This document shows, in pieces, positions 1 through 6,571 of a stretch of DNA of 8,846 nucleotides. Under the pieces are notes generated by a model, which was not told where the DNA came from, did no database searches, and was given only the letters and a program-made list of their open reading frames with translations. A program made the position numbers and the translations under genes. The DNA lies in assembly GCA_020346805.1 (NCBI GenBank), contig CP070790.1, positions 156,028 through 164,873 on the forward strand, written 5' to 3'. This stretch comes from Planctomycetota bacterium. Its GTDB lineage: Bacteria; Planctomycetota; Phycisphaerae; UBA1845; PWPN01. The number at the start of each line of letters is the position of its first letter. Positions within the stretch are counted from its first letter, which is position 1.

Positions 1-414
1 ATGCTTACCGGCCCGGACGGCGTCGATGGTCTGACCGCAATGCTGGTGGGCGGGTGTGGCAATGACCACCGCGTCAATATCAGGATTTTCCAGTAGTTCT
101 CGATAATCTTTGTAAACCTTAGGTTTGGCACCGAACAGTTCCTCAACCTCTGCGGGATAAGAATCCCGGCGCATTTTCCAAATATCATTAATGGCCCCTA
201 AATTAATATTCGCATCGGCCGGCTTAGCCATATTTTTAATGATGTAACGGCCGCGCCCGCCGCAACCGATCAGCCCCAAATTAATGCGATCATTTGCGCC
301 AATCACACGTGCGTAGCTTGAAGCAGGCGTTCGTAAAGCGGAGAAACCCGCCATCGCCCCTGCGGCCATTCCCTGCCGAAGAAACCCGCGCCGATTCGTC
401 TTTTTGTTTGTCAT
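1..414 (-). CDS. Gfo/Idh/MocA family oxidoreductase, Tat-exported, N-terminal part (cut by window edge)
   Basis: The first 138 codons are visible and the gene runs off the left edge. The family consists of NAD(P)-dependent dehydrogenases acting on sugars, inositols and related compounds; the exact substrate cannot be told. Residues 8-13 read RRGFLR, a twin-arginine signal, followed by an Ala/Gly-rich hydrophobic stretch (about 15-26), so export in folded form is expected. The mature part opens with a Rossmann dinucleotide loop GLIGCGGRG (47-55), and ATPAHQH (119-125) matches the ATPxHxH strand end typical of the family. The ATG at 414 is preceded by AGGAG about 7 bases upstream, one of the best ribosome sites in the window. 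Tat-exported members are strikingly numerous in planctomycetes. Two palindromes lie directly upstream. The C-terminal substrate domain is outside the window. Confidence 0.9.
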   Translation of the reverse strand, partial: MTNKKTNRRGFLRQGMAAGAMAGFSALRTPASSYARVIGANDRINLGLIGCGGRGRYIIKNMAKPADANINLGAINDIWKMRRDSYPAEVEELFGAKPKVYKDYRELLENPDIDAVVIATPAHQHCGQTIDAVRAGKH

Positions 415-431
415 TGTCAATCTCCTGTATC

Positions 432-443
432 AAACAGCTGTTT
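432..443. promoter_or_regulatory. Perfect 12-bp palindrome AAACAGCTGTTT
   Basis: A perfect inverted repeat ends 18 bases before the ATG of the Gfo/Idh gene, next to its ribosome site. It could be part of an operator or a small RNA structure in the leader. A 12-bp palindrome can arise by chance, so the regulatory role is inferred only from position and from the second dyad close by. Confidence 0.3.
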
Positions 444-457
444 CCTGGCTGGCGGTG

Positions 458-477
458 GAAACTATACTACTAGTTTC
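458..477. promoter_or_regulatory. Operator-like dyad GAAACTA-N6-TAGTTTC
   Basis: Two perfect 7-bp arms are separated by 6 bases, 44-63 bases upstream of the Gfo/Idh start. The 20-bp size and GAAAC/GTTTC ends are reminiscent of sites for dimeric helix-turn-helix repressors such as the LacI family. The regulator is unknown and no regulator gene is in the window. Confidence 0.4.
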
Positions 478-676
478 AGGACTTGATTGTAACGTCAATG
501 GTTAGATAGTGTTATTTATATTCCATACCTTTCTAAGATCGATGACGGCCTTGAAGACTTACCGGGATACGTGATCAGGCCCACTATTTTTATCAGTAAT
601 AACCGGGCCACCCATTGCCTGTCGTAATTCGGGCGCCCCATAGGCTTTATTATCAATCCAATTCGATTTGTCGGTT

Positions 677-2611
677 TCAACCTGCCAGCGATTTGGCTTT
701 ATTTACGATATCCGAAACCGAGAGGCCGCAATAAACCAGGACATCGTCACCGGTTTTGCCGGACTTGGGCAAGCGGGCACAGGTCATGGCATGGACACGG
801 ACCTGGCCGGTAGCCGCTGCCGCTTCGGCCAAGGCACTGTTGAAGCCACCGACATAATTGTCTTCGACAGACAAGATGCTTCCGCCGGCTTTTTTGGCAG
901 CGGCGAAGATCGGCTCAGTGTTCAGCGGCAGGCTATACGCATCGAACAGGTTACACTTGATACCGGCCTTTTCCAGCTCGCTTACCGCCTTCAAGGCAAC
1001 AGATACCATAAACCCGCTGGCTACAATGGTCAGGGCATTGCCTTCGGCCAACTGCGAGGAACCGCCAATAGTAAACGCAGCATCCTGGGGATATAGCAAG
1101 GGGACATCCGGCCTATGAGTACGTATATAGCAAATACCCGACATATTGGCGGCCAACTCGGTAAGTCGATAGGCCGACACGCTGTCGGAAGGATGGAACA
1201 CGACGGCTAACGGATTTCCCCGGCCGCTGTCGGTACTGGTAAAATATCGGAAGTAGGCCAGATCCGGCAAACTCATCTGACTGGGCCCGTCAGCACCGAG
1301 CGAAATACCGGAGTGCGATCCGGAAATATTGATATTGGCCCTTGTAATCGAGGCCATCTCCAGTTGGTCGTAGGCCCGGGCCAGGAATTTGGCGAAAGAG
1401 CTGGCAAAGGGGATCATCCCGCCGGCCGCCAAACCCGCCGCCACCGAGATCATATTCTGTTCGGCTATCTTGCATTCGAAGAATCGATCGGGATAGGCCT
1501 TGGCGAAAATATTGGCAAAGGTGGAGTTGCTGACGTCGCCGTCAACCGCGACTATCCGTTTATCGGCGGCGCCAAGGGCCAACAGGGCCGCCCCATAGGC
1601 CCTGCGGGTGGATAATTTGTTCTTCTCGACGGCGCCGCTCAATCCTGCCTTTTCCATACCTTCAGCAAAGGGAACGATTTTGATCTGGCCCGCCGCGGTG
1701 GGTCCGTTTACCGCCGGCGGTGCGGGGGGGCGAGGTGCCGGTCCGTCGTCTACAGCAATATTCAAAGCGGCAGCCGCCTTATCCAGACTGGCCTCGGCAT
1801 CAGCAATGGCATCTGCGGGCAGCGGCTTGCCGTGATTTGACTTATCTTTGAGCGAATCGACGCCCCAGCCTTTCTGGGTTTTGGCTACGATGGCGGTCGG
1901 CTTGGGACCTTTGCCCGCGGAAGCAATAGTGTCGTTAATCTCGACCATATTATGACCGTCGATCATCTTGACGTTGTAGCCGAAGGCATTCAGTTTGGCC
2001 GCCAGGGTGGCTGCCGACTGCTGCGGCGAAACGTAATCCGCCTGCCCTTGGCCGTTGCAATTAAAAATGGGTATGACGTTGGTCAGTTTATGATCGATGA
2101 TGAAGTCCAATGCCTCCCAGATTTGACCTTCGCGCGATTCACCATCCCCGATGAGGACAAAGATACGCTTGTAGATCTTGTTGAGCCGAGCGGCCAGACC
2201 GAGACCCGCACCGACACTCAATCCCTGGCCCAACGATCCGGTGGCGGCATCAAAAAAAGGAAAACCTTCAGCCGGATTGGGATGGCCGTCGAGAACACTG
2301 TCTATCTCGCGAAGCGTCTTGAGGTCGTCCAAGGTTAAAGGTTTCTTTTTGCTCGGTGATTTACCTACCGCCCCGCCGAGATCGGCATAAGCAGCATAAA
2401 CGATAGGTACTGCATGTCCTTCGCTCAGCACCAAACGATCATTGCCCGGGTTCCAGGGATCGTCCGGATCGTATCGCATCTGCTGATACATCAAGGATGC
2501 GACCAGATGCCCAAGCGATAAGGCACTGGAGGGATGTCCCGACCCGGCAATCGAGGTCATACGCACAACATGCTTGCCCAAATCGATTACTCGTGATTCC
2601 ACTGTGCTCAT
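677..2611 (-). CDS. tkt: Transketolase, full length
   Basis: Thiamine-diphosphate enzyme moving two-carbon ketol units between sugar phosphates in the cytosolic non-oxidative pentose phosphate pathway. All three domains are present in 644 residues: TPP-binding (about 1-280), pyrimidine-binding (about 333-500) and C-terminal (about 515-640). Visible motifs are GSGHP (23-27), LSEGH (62-66), GSLGQG (125-130), the TPP/metal motif GDGES (155-159) ending in NCN (184-186), the catalytic Glu in IAEQN (E384), DGPSQM (441-446) and RTHRPD (497-502). It resembles the vertebrate-type enzyme more than E. coli TktA. Differences from human TKT are a lysine-rich loop near 82-92, a proline-rich linker near 289-305 and roughly nine extra residues near 459-469. 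The ATG at 2611 has only a weak AGG upstream, but homology begins right after it. It follows the isomerase gene by 119 bases with no clear promoter between. Confidence 0.97.
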   Translation of the reverse strand: MSTVESRVIDLGKHVVRMTSIAGSGHPSSALSLGHLVASLMYQQMRYDPDDPWNPGNDRLVLSEGHAVPIVYAAYADLGGAVGKSPSKKKPLTLDDLKTLREIDSVLDGHPNPAEGFPFFDAATGSLGQGLSVGAGLGLAARLNKIYKRIFVLIGDGESREGQIWEALDFIIDHKLTNVIPIFNCNGQGQADYVSPQQSAATLAAKLNAFGYNVKMIDGHNMVEINDTIASAGKGPKPTAIVAKTQKGWGVDSLKDKSNHGKPLPADAIADAEASLDKAAAALNIAVDDGPAPRPPAPPAVNGPTAAGQIKIVPFAEGMEKAGLSGAVEKNKLSTRRAYGAALLALGAADKRIVAVDGDVSNSTFANIFAKAYPDRFFECKIAEQNMISVAAGLAAGGMIPFASSFAKFLARAYDQLEMASITRANINISGSHSGISLGADGPSQMSLPDLAYFRYFTSTDSGRGNPLAVVFHPSDSVSAYRLTELAANMSGICYIRTHRPDVPLLYPQDAAFTIGGSSQLAEGNALTIVASGFMVSVALKAVSELEKAGIKCNLFDAYSLPLNTEPIFAAAKKAGGSILSVEDNYVGGFNSALAEAAAATGQVRVHAMTCARLPKSGKTGDDVLVYCGLSVSDIVNKAKSLAG

Positions 2612-2730
2612 GTAAATACCTGCCCATAAATAAGTTGTGACTATTGTCTCTGTGGATAGAACAACAGATTTTACAGCTTAGCGGAGAACAGGATCATGAG
2701 CAAGTAGTAAAAGGAGTTGCTTATAGAATG
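2612..2730. other. Short gap between the isomerase and transketolase genes
   Basis: The 119-bp gap on the minus strand has no hairpin followed by a T-run and no promoter with both boxes well matched, so co-transcription across it is plausible but unproven. A 5-bp inverted repeat (TCTGT-N10-ACAGA, about 2653-2672) is too weak to interpret. Confidence 0.4.
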
Positions 2731-3324
2731 CTACAAATTATTGGTTCTGGCTTTTCGGCCGAGGTATCCGCCGTGGTGGCGCAGGCCGTAATCGTGAGCG
2801 GTGATCCCCTTCAATTCCATGAGGGTCAAAGCCAAAGCATCGCTGATGGCCAACATGACGGCAATACTGGCCGAGGGAGTAAGGCCCAAAGGGCAGGGTT
2901 CTTTAATAACTCCCATATCCAGAATGATATCGCTCAGCTCGCGGAGATTTGAATCGGGGTGGGAGGTGATTCCGATGATGGTTTTCAGGCCCAGGTGCCG
3001 ACCGAGTTCCAGCATTTCCAGTATTTCGTTGGTTTTTCCGCTGGTGGAAAAGGCTACTATGCAATCGTCTTTACCTACCAGCCCCAAGTCACCGTGGGCG
3101 GCCTCGCCGGGATGAACGAAGGCGGCCGGCGTACCGGTCGAACACAAGGTGGCGGCAAATTTGCGGGCGATGTGGCCGGCCTTACCCATACCGGTGGTAA
3201 GCACCTTGCCTGTACTGTCGCGAAGAGCAAGTACCGCCTGTTCGAATTCGGGCGTAACCTTGACTGCAGCAATAACTGCCGCCTCTTGAGCCAATATTTC
3301 TTTGATGCGTTTTTGTATGTTCAT
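2731..3324 (-). CDS. SIS-domain sugar-phosphate isomerase, KpsF/GutQ (arabinose-5-phosphate isomerase) family, without CBS domains
   Basis: Predicted to interconvert ribulose 5-phosphate and arabinose 5-phosphate, the first step toward Kdo for lipopolysaccharide. The 197-residue protein is a single SIS domain: GMGKAGHI (46-52), FVHPGEAAHGDLG (69-81), STSGKTNE (93-100), KEPCPLGLTP (141-150) and RHHGGYLGRK (182-191) align with E. coli KdsD. The four KdsD active-site residues (K59, E111, E152, H193) correspond to K48, E100, E142 and H183. E. coli KdsD (about 328 residues) has two extra CBS domains that are missing here; the stop follows directly after the SIS domain, so this is a short form rather than a visible frameshift. 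The ATG at 3324 is chosen because family similarity starts there, with a weak GAG 7 bases before. The frame stays open up to a GTG at 3399 abutting the nikO stop, and an ATG at 3348 is also possible. Other SIS sugar isomerases are less likely. Confidence 0.88.
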   Translation of the reverse strand: MNIQKRIKEILAQEAAVIAAVKVTPEFEQAVLALRDSTGKVLTTGMGKAGHIARKFAATLCSTGTPAAFVHPGEAAHGDLGLVGKDDCIVAFSTSGKTNEILEMLELGRHLGLKTIIGITSHPDSNLRELSDIILDMGVIKEPCPLGLTPSASIAVMLAISDALALTLMELKGITAHDYGLRHHGGYLGRKARTNNL

Positions 3325-3399
3325 TTGCTTACTCGCTTTGACAAACATCCTACCTATCAGGCACCATATGGGCAAACGCGGCTCATCGAATTGTGACAC

Positions 3400-4128
3400 T
3401 TAACCAGCAGTCTCCGGCCAGACTTCCAGGCCGTGCTCTTCCATCAGCGTGCGGTTGCCGAGTATGTCGGCAGTCGGCCCGTCGGCCACTATTTGCCCCT
3501 CGTCGATTAGAGCCGTCCGCTTGCACAACCTCCCGATAAGAGCCAAATCGTGTGAAGCGATCAGCATGGTGGTATCCAGCGATTCCAACACCTCAATCAA
3601 TCTACGCCTCGAACGAGGATCGAGATTGCTCGAAGGCTCGTCCATCATCAGCAGGGACGGCTGCATGGCCAGGACGGTGGCGATTGAGGCATTGCGCTTT
3701 TGCCCCATGGACAGATGATATGGTGCCCGGTCGAGCATATCGGACAACTGCATTTGCGACGCAGCGTCATCAATCCGTTCCTGCACCTTGGCCCGATCAT
3801 AACCCAGGTTGATCGGCCCGAAGGCCAGGTCGTCGGCCAGGGTGGGCATGAACAATTGATCGTCGGGACTTTGGAATACCAATCCCACCCGCCCGCGAAT
3901 TTCTTTCATACCCGACTTGGTCATTTCCATGCCGTCGATACGAACAGTTCCCTGACCAAAATATAAACCACTCAAACACATAAGCAACGTACTTTTGCCC
4001 GAACCGTTGGGCCCAACCAGGGCTATTGTTTCTCCACGGTCAATTTTCAGATCGACACCGCATAACGCCTGCGTGCCATCATCGTATTTATAATACAAGC
4101 CTTCTACTTCAAGCAGCAGCTCAGACAC
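3400..4128 (-). CDS. nikO: ECF transporter ATPase subunit (NikO/CbiO family)
   Basis: ATP-hydrolysing subunit (A component) of the metal importer encoded by the two genes upstream; it would work as a dimer on the cytoplasmic face, coupled to NikQ. In 242 residues it shows Walker A GPNGSGKST (39-47), Q-loop Q86 in VFQSPDDQ, an ABC signature LSMGQ (139-143; Met replaces the usual first Gly), Walker B LLMMDEP (159-165) with catalytic E164, and the switch His in ASHD (191-194). FQSPDDQLF is typical of CbiO/EcfA proteins. The start is GTG at 4128: it has GGGAG 9 bases upstream and overlaps the nikQ stop by 8 bases, which suggests translational coupling. A longer frame from 4167 adds 13 residues with no similarity. 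Only one ATPase gene is present, so a homodimer is expected. Confidence 0.95.
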   Translation of the reverse strand: MSELLLEVEGLYYKYDDGTQALCGVDLKIDRGETIALVGPNGSGKSTLLMCLSGLYFGQGTVRIDGMEMTKSGMKEIRGRVGLVFQSPDDQLFMPTLADDLAFGPINLGYDRAKVQERIDDAASQMQLSDMLDRAPYHLSMGQKRNASIATVLAMQPSLLMMDEPSSNLDPRSRRRLIEVLESLDTTMLIASHDLALIGRLCKRTALIDEGQIVADGPTADILGNRTLMEEHGLEVWPETAG

Positions 4129-4894
4129 CGAAAAAATCTCCCAGATAATTGCCCCAGCGCAGCACAACCAGATATCCCGCAGTCACCACCAGCAAAATCC
4201 AATCGCGTCTCTGCCAGCGCAGCTGTTTTAACAGTTGAATGGTTCCGTCGTAGCCGCGGGCCATCATGGCCAAGTGAGTATGCTCCGCCTGCTCCAGGGT
4301 TCGTAAAAATAGTACGCCAACCAGCCCCGCACTGGAATGCCAACGGGAACTCAACGGCCCGCGACCGGCATCGCGGGCCCGGCGGGCCTGGCGCAGATGC
4401 ATGGCCTGATCCACCAACAAAAAAAGATAACGATACAAAAACCGCAATTGGGTCACCAGTAATCGAGGCACGCCCAGTTTTTCAAATCCCTTGAGCAATT
4501 CCGGGAAGCGCGTGGTACTGGCCAAGGCCACCAATGCCCCCATCCCCAATACGAAACGGATCATTATCGATATCGCCGTCACCCATCCGCCCCCGATTAC
4601 TATCGATTCAGTAATGGGGCAGGGCGTCTTGTCGAAAATCGGCGAAAAGGCAACCAGGCAAACTATAAAAGGTGAAACAATCAATATGTGTTTGGCCACA
4701 AAAAGCAGAGAGATGTTACCCAACACCAGCAGCACAAAGGGAAAGATCAAATAACCCGGAGACGGTATCTGATACCTGTGCAGCGAAATAAGCACCATGC
4801 TGTAGGCCAACACTGTCAGAATCTTAGCCCGGGGATCGAGCCGATGGATCGGAGAATCCTGATAAGCGAAGCGATCGATGTAGTGATGATGCAT
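4121..4894 (-). CDS. nikQ: ECF transporter transmembrane coupling subunit (NikQ/CbiQ, T component)
   Basis: Membrane scaffold linking the ATPase dimer to the metal-binding subunit. The 257-residue protein begins HHHYIDRFAYQDSPIHRLDPRAK, in which IHRLDPRAK is a family hallmark, and has hydrophobic segments near 25-38, 48-65, 68-84, 97-126, 150-163 and 231-246. The two conserved cytoplasmic motifs that couple to the ATPase are RRARDAGRG (171-179) and MARGYDG (211-217). The His-rich N-terminus (three His in a row) might touch metal, but this is speculation. The ATG at 4894 is the first possible start, because an in-frame TGA lies just upstream; there is no Shine-Dalgarno sequence before it. It lies 129 bases after nikMN and overlaps nikO. 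Confidence 0.93.
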   Translation of the reverse strand: MHHHYIDRFAYQDSPIHRLDPRAKILTVLAYSMVLISLHRYQIPSPGYLIFPFVLLVLGNISLLFVAKHILIVSPFIVCLVAFSPIFDKTPCPITESIVIGGGWVTAISIMIRFVLGMGALVALASTTRFPELLKGFEKLGVPRLLVTQLRFLYRYLFLLVDQAMHLRQARRARDAGRGPLSSRWHSSAGLVGVLFLRTLEQAEHTHLAMMARGYDGTIQLLKQLRWQRRDWILLVVTAGYLVVLRWGNYLGDFFGV

Positions 4895-5023
4895 GGTTCA
4901 ATATCAATTTAATTAAATAGCCGATCCGTCCGCTGAGGTGGATTACGGCGGGCAAGTGCACGCAGTTAGACGCGGATATTAATCGGAACCAGCTCGAAGC
5001 GCCAACGAAAGATAATCCAACGT
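4895..5023. other. Gap between nikMN and nikQ
   Basis: The 129-bp spacer holds no recognised gene and no clear terminator. The end nearest nikQ is AT-rich (with TTTAATTAAA near 4908-4917), the rest GC-rich. Since the three proteins form one complex, I assume read-through. Confidence 0.4.
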
Positions 5024-6013
5024 TTAATCGGTTATCTGGGCCACATGTTTATTTCGGCCGCGAAGTATCCTACTGATTCCCCAGACAACCAGCAAGGTAA
5101 CGATAGTACCCACCATCCCACTGAAACTTGTCCATCGATAATCAGGCAAAAAGGCTATGCGTTCCTGTAATTCCGTAGCCTTGGCCGTCAATTCATCCGG
5201 ATTTTGCTTCACCAATACCTTGGAAGTGTCATCTTCAAGCGAAGTAATTGACTCCAGGGCATCAGGTGATCCACTGGCAAACAACGAAAACACGCCTCCC
5301 AGCAGCAGGGCCACTACCAGCACCGAGCCGATAACGGCACCGGAACTCAACCCTTTGCCTGCGGCGCTTAGTTTGTCGGCCACCGCTCCCAGCACCTGGG
5401 GTCTAACTTTGCAGAGATAGCCGACAATCAAAAAGGTGATAATCGCCTCACCCAGGGCCACCAACAGATGCAGGCCGATCATCACCAATAGAAACTCTGT
5501 TATAGGTACCGAGGCTACACCGCTGATAGAGACTTCAAAAGGCACCAGTACTGCCCCGGCAACCATACCGATCATGGTGGCTGCAAAAACCGCCAGATAG
5601 ATTCGTCCAGCCTTGGGTGCGGCGCCGGCAATACCATGAAATAAAATATAACCCAAATAACAGGGCACGATACCTAAGTTGATGATATTGGCCCCCAAGG
5701 CCAACAGTCCGCCGTCCTGAAATATCAGGCACTGTACGATCAAAATTGAAGCCATCACCAGAGTGGCGGCATGGGGGCCAAGCAGAATAGCCAGGAGTAC
5801 ACCTCCGCCGAGGTGTCCGCTGGTGCCGGGCAGGATGGGAAAGTTAATCATCTGGGCGGCAAAGACAAAGGCCCCCAACACCCCCATCAAGGGCACCTTG
5901 GCCGGATCGAAGCGCAAGCGAGTCTGCCGGGAAGCCAAGGCCAACGCCGCGGCAGCAAATAATATCAACGCCACTGCCACCGCAGGCGTAAGTAATTCGT
6001 TGGCCATATGCAT
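5024..6013 (-). CDS. nikMN: ECF nickel/cobalt transporter substrate-binding subunit, NikM-NikN (CbiM-PDGLE) fusion
   Basis: Integral membrane protein that binds the metal for the NikQ/NikO importer. Residues 1-205 are the CbiM/NikM domain: N-terminal MHMANELLTP, GTSGHLGGG (63-71) and GPHAATLVMASILIVQ (79-94). Known NikM structures bind Ni through the N-terminal Met1, His2 and His67; with the start chosen here the His of GTSGH is exactly residue 67. Residues 225-318 are a PDGLE-like (NikN) domain: one membrane segment, SGSPDALES (247-255, PDALE replacing PDGLE), FLPDY (288-292) and a last segment near 299-315. The start at 6013 is chosen because Met-His must be N-terminal. A second ATG at 6022 is better placed for the GAGG upstream and would add MLA, so three residues may be translated and then removed. 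A frame open to GTG 6121 is excluded by the promoter inside it. Cobalt cannot be ruled out. Confidence 0.93.
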   Translation of the reverse strand: MHMANELLTPAVAVALILFAAAALALASRQTRLRFDPAKVPLMGVLGAFVFAAQMINFPILPGTSGHLGGGVLLAILLGPHAATLVMASILIVQCLIFQDGGLLALGANIINLGIVPCYLGYILFHGIAGAAPKAGRIYLAVFAATMIGMVAGAVLVPFEVSISGVASVPITEFLLVMIGLHLLVALGEAIITFLIVGYLCKVRPQVLGAVADKLSAAGKGLSSGAVIGSVLVVALLLGGVFSLFASGSPDALESITSLEDDTSKVLVKQNPDELTAKATELQERIAFLPDYRWTSFSGMVGTIVTLLVVWGISRILRGRNKHVAQITD

Positions 6014-6063
6014 CGCCAGCATGTTAACAGCCTCTATATCTCGCTTTGCCCCGAAATATTTTG

Positions 6064-6090
6064 ATATTACGAATTGTGATATTGTAATAC
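6064..6090. promoter_or_regulatory. NikR-type operator candidate ATATTAC-N13-GTAATAC
   Basis: An inverted repeat with six of seven positions paired lies 51-77 bases upstream of the nikMN start. Spacing and sequence are close to the GTGTTAC-N13/14-GTAACAC site reported for deltaproteobacterial NikR. It covers the -10 box and expected transcription start of the nikMN promoter, so a bound repressor would block initiation when nickel is plentiful. The assignment to NikR is inferred; no nikR gene is visible. Confidence 0.6.
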
Positions 6091-6109
6091 TTATTAGCAG
6101 CAGTATCAA
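6081..6109 (-). promoter_or_regulatory. sigma70-type promoter of the nik operon
   Basis: On the minus strand TTGATA (6109-6104) and TACAAT (6086-6081) are separated by exactly 17 bases; each matches the consensus at five of six positions. Initiation would fall near 6074, giving a leader of about 60 bases. The promoter lies within the AT-rich gap after the lipoprotein gene. Confidence 0.6.
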
Positions 6110-6151
6110 ACACAAGTGCACAAAAGGAATCGGATGTGATATCAGGATCTA

Positions 6152-6571
6152 CTATTCGCTGCCGTAAAGGGTTCGCTGCCGCATTTCGACGGCATCACCG
6201 ACCAGTTCAGTTTTGTCGATGGGCTTGCGGGTTTCGAGGGTAAAAAACATCTGGTGGCGATCGTGGATAGTGAAGGGCACAAAGGCCTCGGCAAAGAAAT
6301 CGATGGGCGGGATCTGATACCAGGGAGCGTTGAGCCTCTGGTGGGTATGCAGTGTTTCATATCCTTCATGACGAATTGTTACGTCGTAATCACCGTACCA
6401 GGTGAAATCGACGCTTACCGGCGAGGTGCCCACTTCCTCATCGTTAAGTATAATCCTGGCCCCTTGCGGATCGGTGTGGATAGTTACCGTCCGCCGAACA
6501 CAGCCGGTCGCCGTCAATAACGCGACAACCAGCGATACCAGCGACCAAAATTTAAAATTGCGCGAGGTCAT
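6152..6571 (-). CDS. PEGA-domain lipoprotein
   Basis: A 139-residue protein with a lipoprotein signal: positively charged start, hydrophobic residues 9-20 and a slightly degenerate lipobox ATGC with the lipidated Cys at 24. Residues 26-75 form a PEGA domain (VTIHTDPQGARIILNDEEVG, then SPVSVDFTWYGDYDVTIRHEGYE), a small beta-fold found in surface and cell-envelope proteins. The rest (about 80-139) is aromatic-rich and of unknown role. The ATG at 6571 overlaps the stop of the phosphodiesterase gene as ATGA, so translation is probably coupled. Short lipoproteins of this architecture are common in planctomycetes; no biochemical function is assigned. Membrane anchoring is inferred from the lipobox. 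Confidence 0.88.
   Translation of the reverse strand: MTSRNFKFWSLVSLVVALLTATGCVRRTVTIHTDPQGARIILNDEEVGTSPVSVDFTWYGDYDVTIRHEGYETLHTHQRLNAPWYQIPPIDFFAEAFVPFTIHDRHQMFFTLETRKPIDKTELVGDAVEMRQRTLYGSE

Larger units (their letters stand above)
415..676. other. 262-bp intergenic region between transketolase and the Gfo/Idh gene
   Basis: No complete gene is recognised here. On the minus strand it holds the ribosome site of the oxidoreductase, two palindromes (432-443 and 458-477) and, just after the transketolase stop, a 47-codon open stretch without a proper start (702 down to 562). I found no GC-rich hairpin followed by a T-run, so no intrinsic terminator can be called, and no sigma70 promoter with good -35 and -10 boxes. 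Confidence 0.6.

Noticed and set aside
578..609. Possible terminator hairpin after tkt (GGCCC / GGGCC)
   Set aside because: The stem is only 5 bp with a 22-base loop, cannot be extended, and is not followed by a T-run.
668..1096. Plus-strand open frame with a TTG start opposite the transketolase gene
   Set aside because: It is antisense to a strongly supported gene, has low-complexity composition and no family features; other plus-strand frames within 677-2611 are the same kind of shadow.
2644..2952. Plus-strand open frame covering the isomerase 3' end
   Set aside because: It overlaps the conserved isomerase on the other strand and shows no recognisable motif or ribosome site.
6014..6080. 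Cobalamin or Ni/Co riboswitch in the nikMN leader
   Set aside because: The leader is only about 60 bases, AT-rich, and shows neither a B12-box nor the multi-helix pattern of a Ni/Co riboswitch.
6014..6121. N-terminal extension of nikMN to a GTG at 6121
   Set aside because: The extension contains the promoter and operator, would bury the metal-binding Met-His, and is not a good signal peptide because the hydrophobic part lies about 20 residues from the Met-His.
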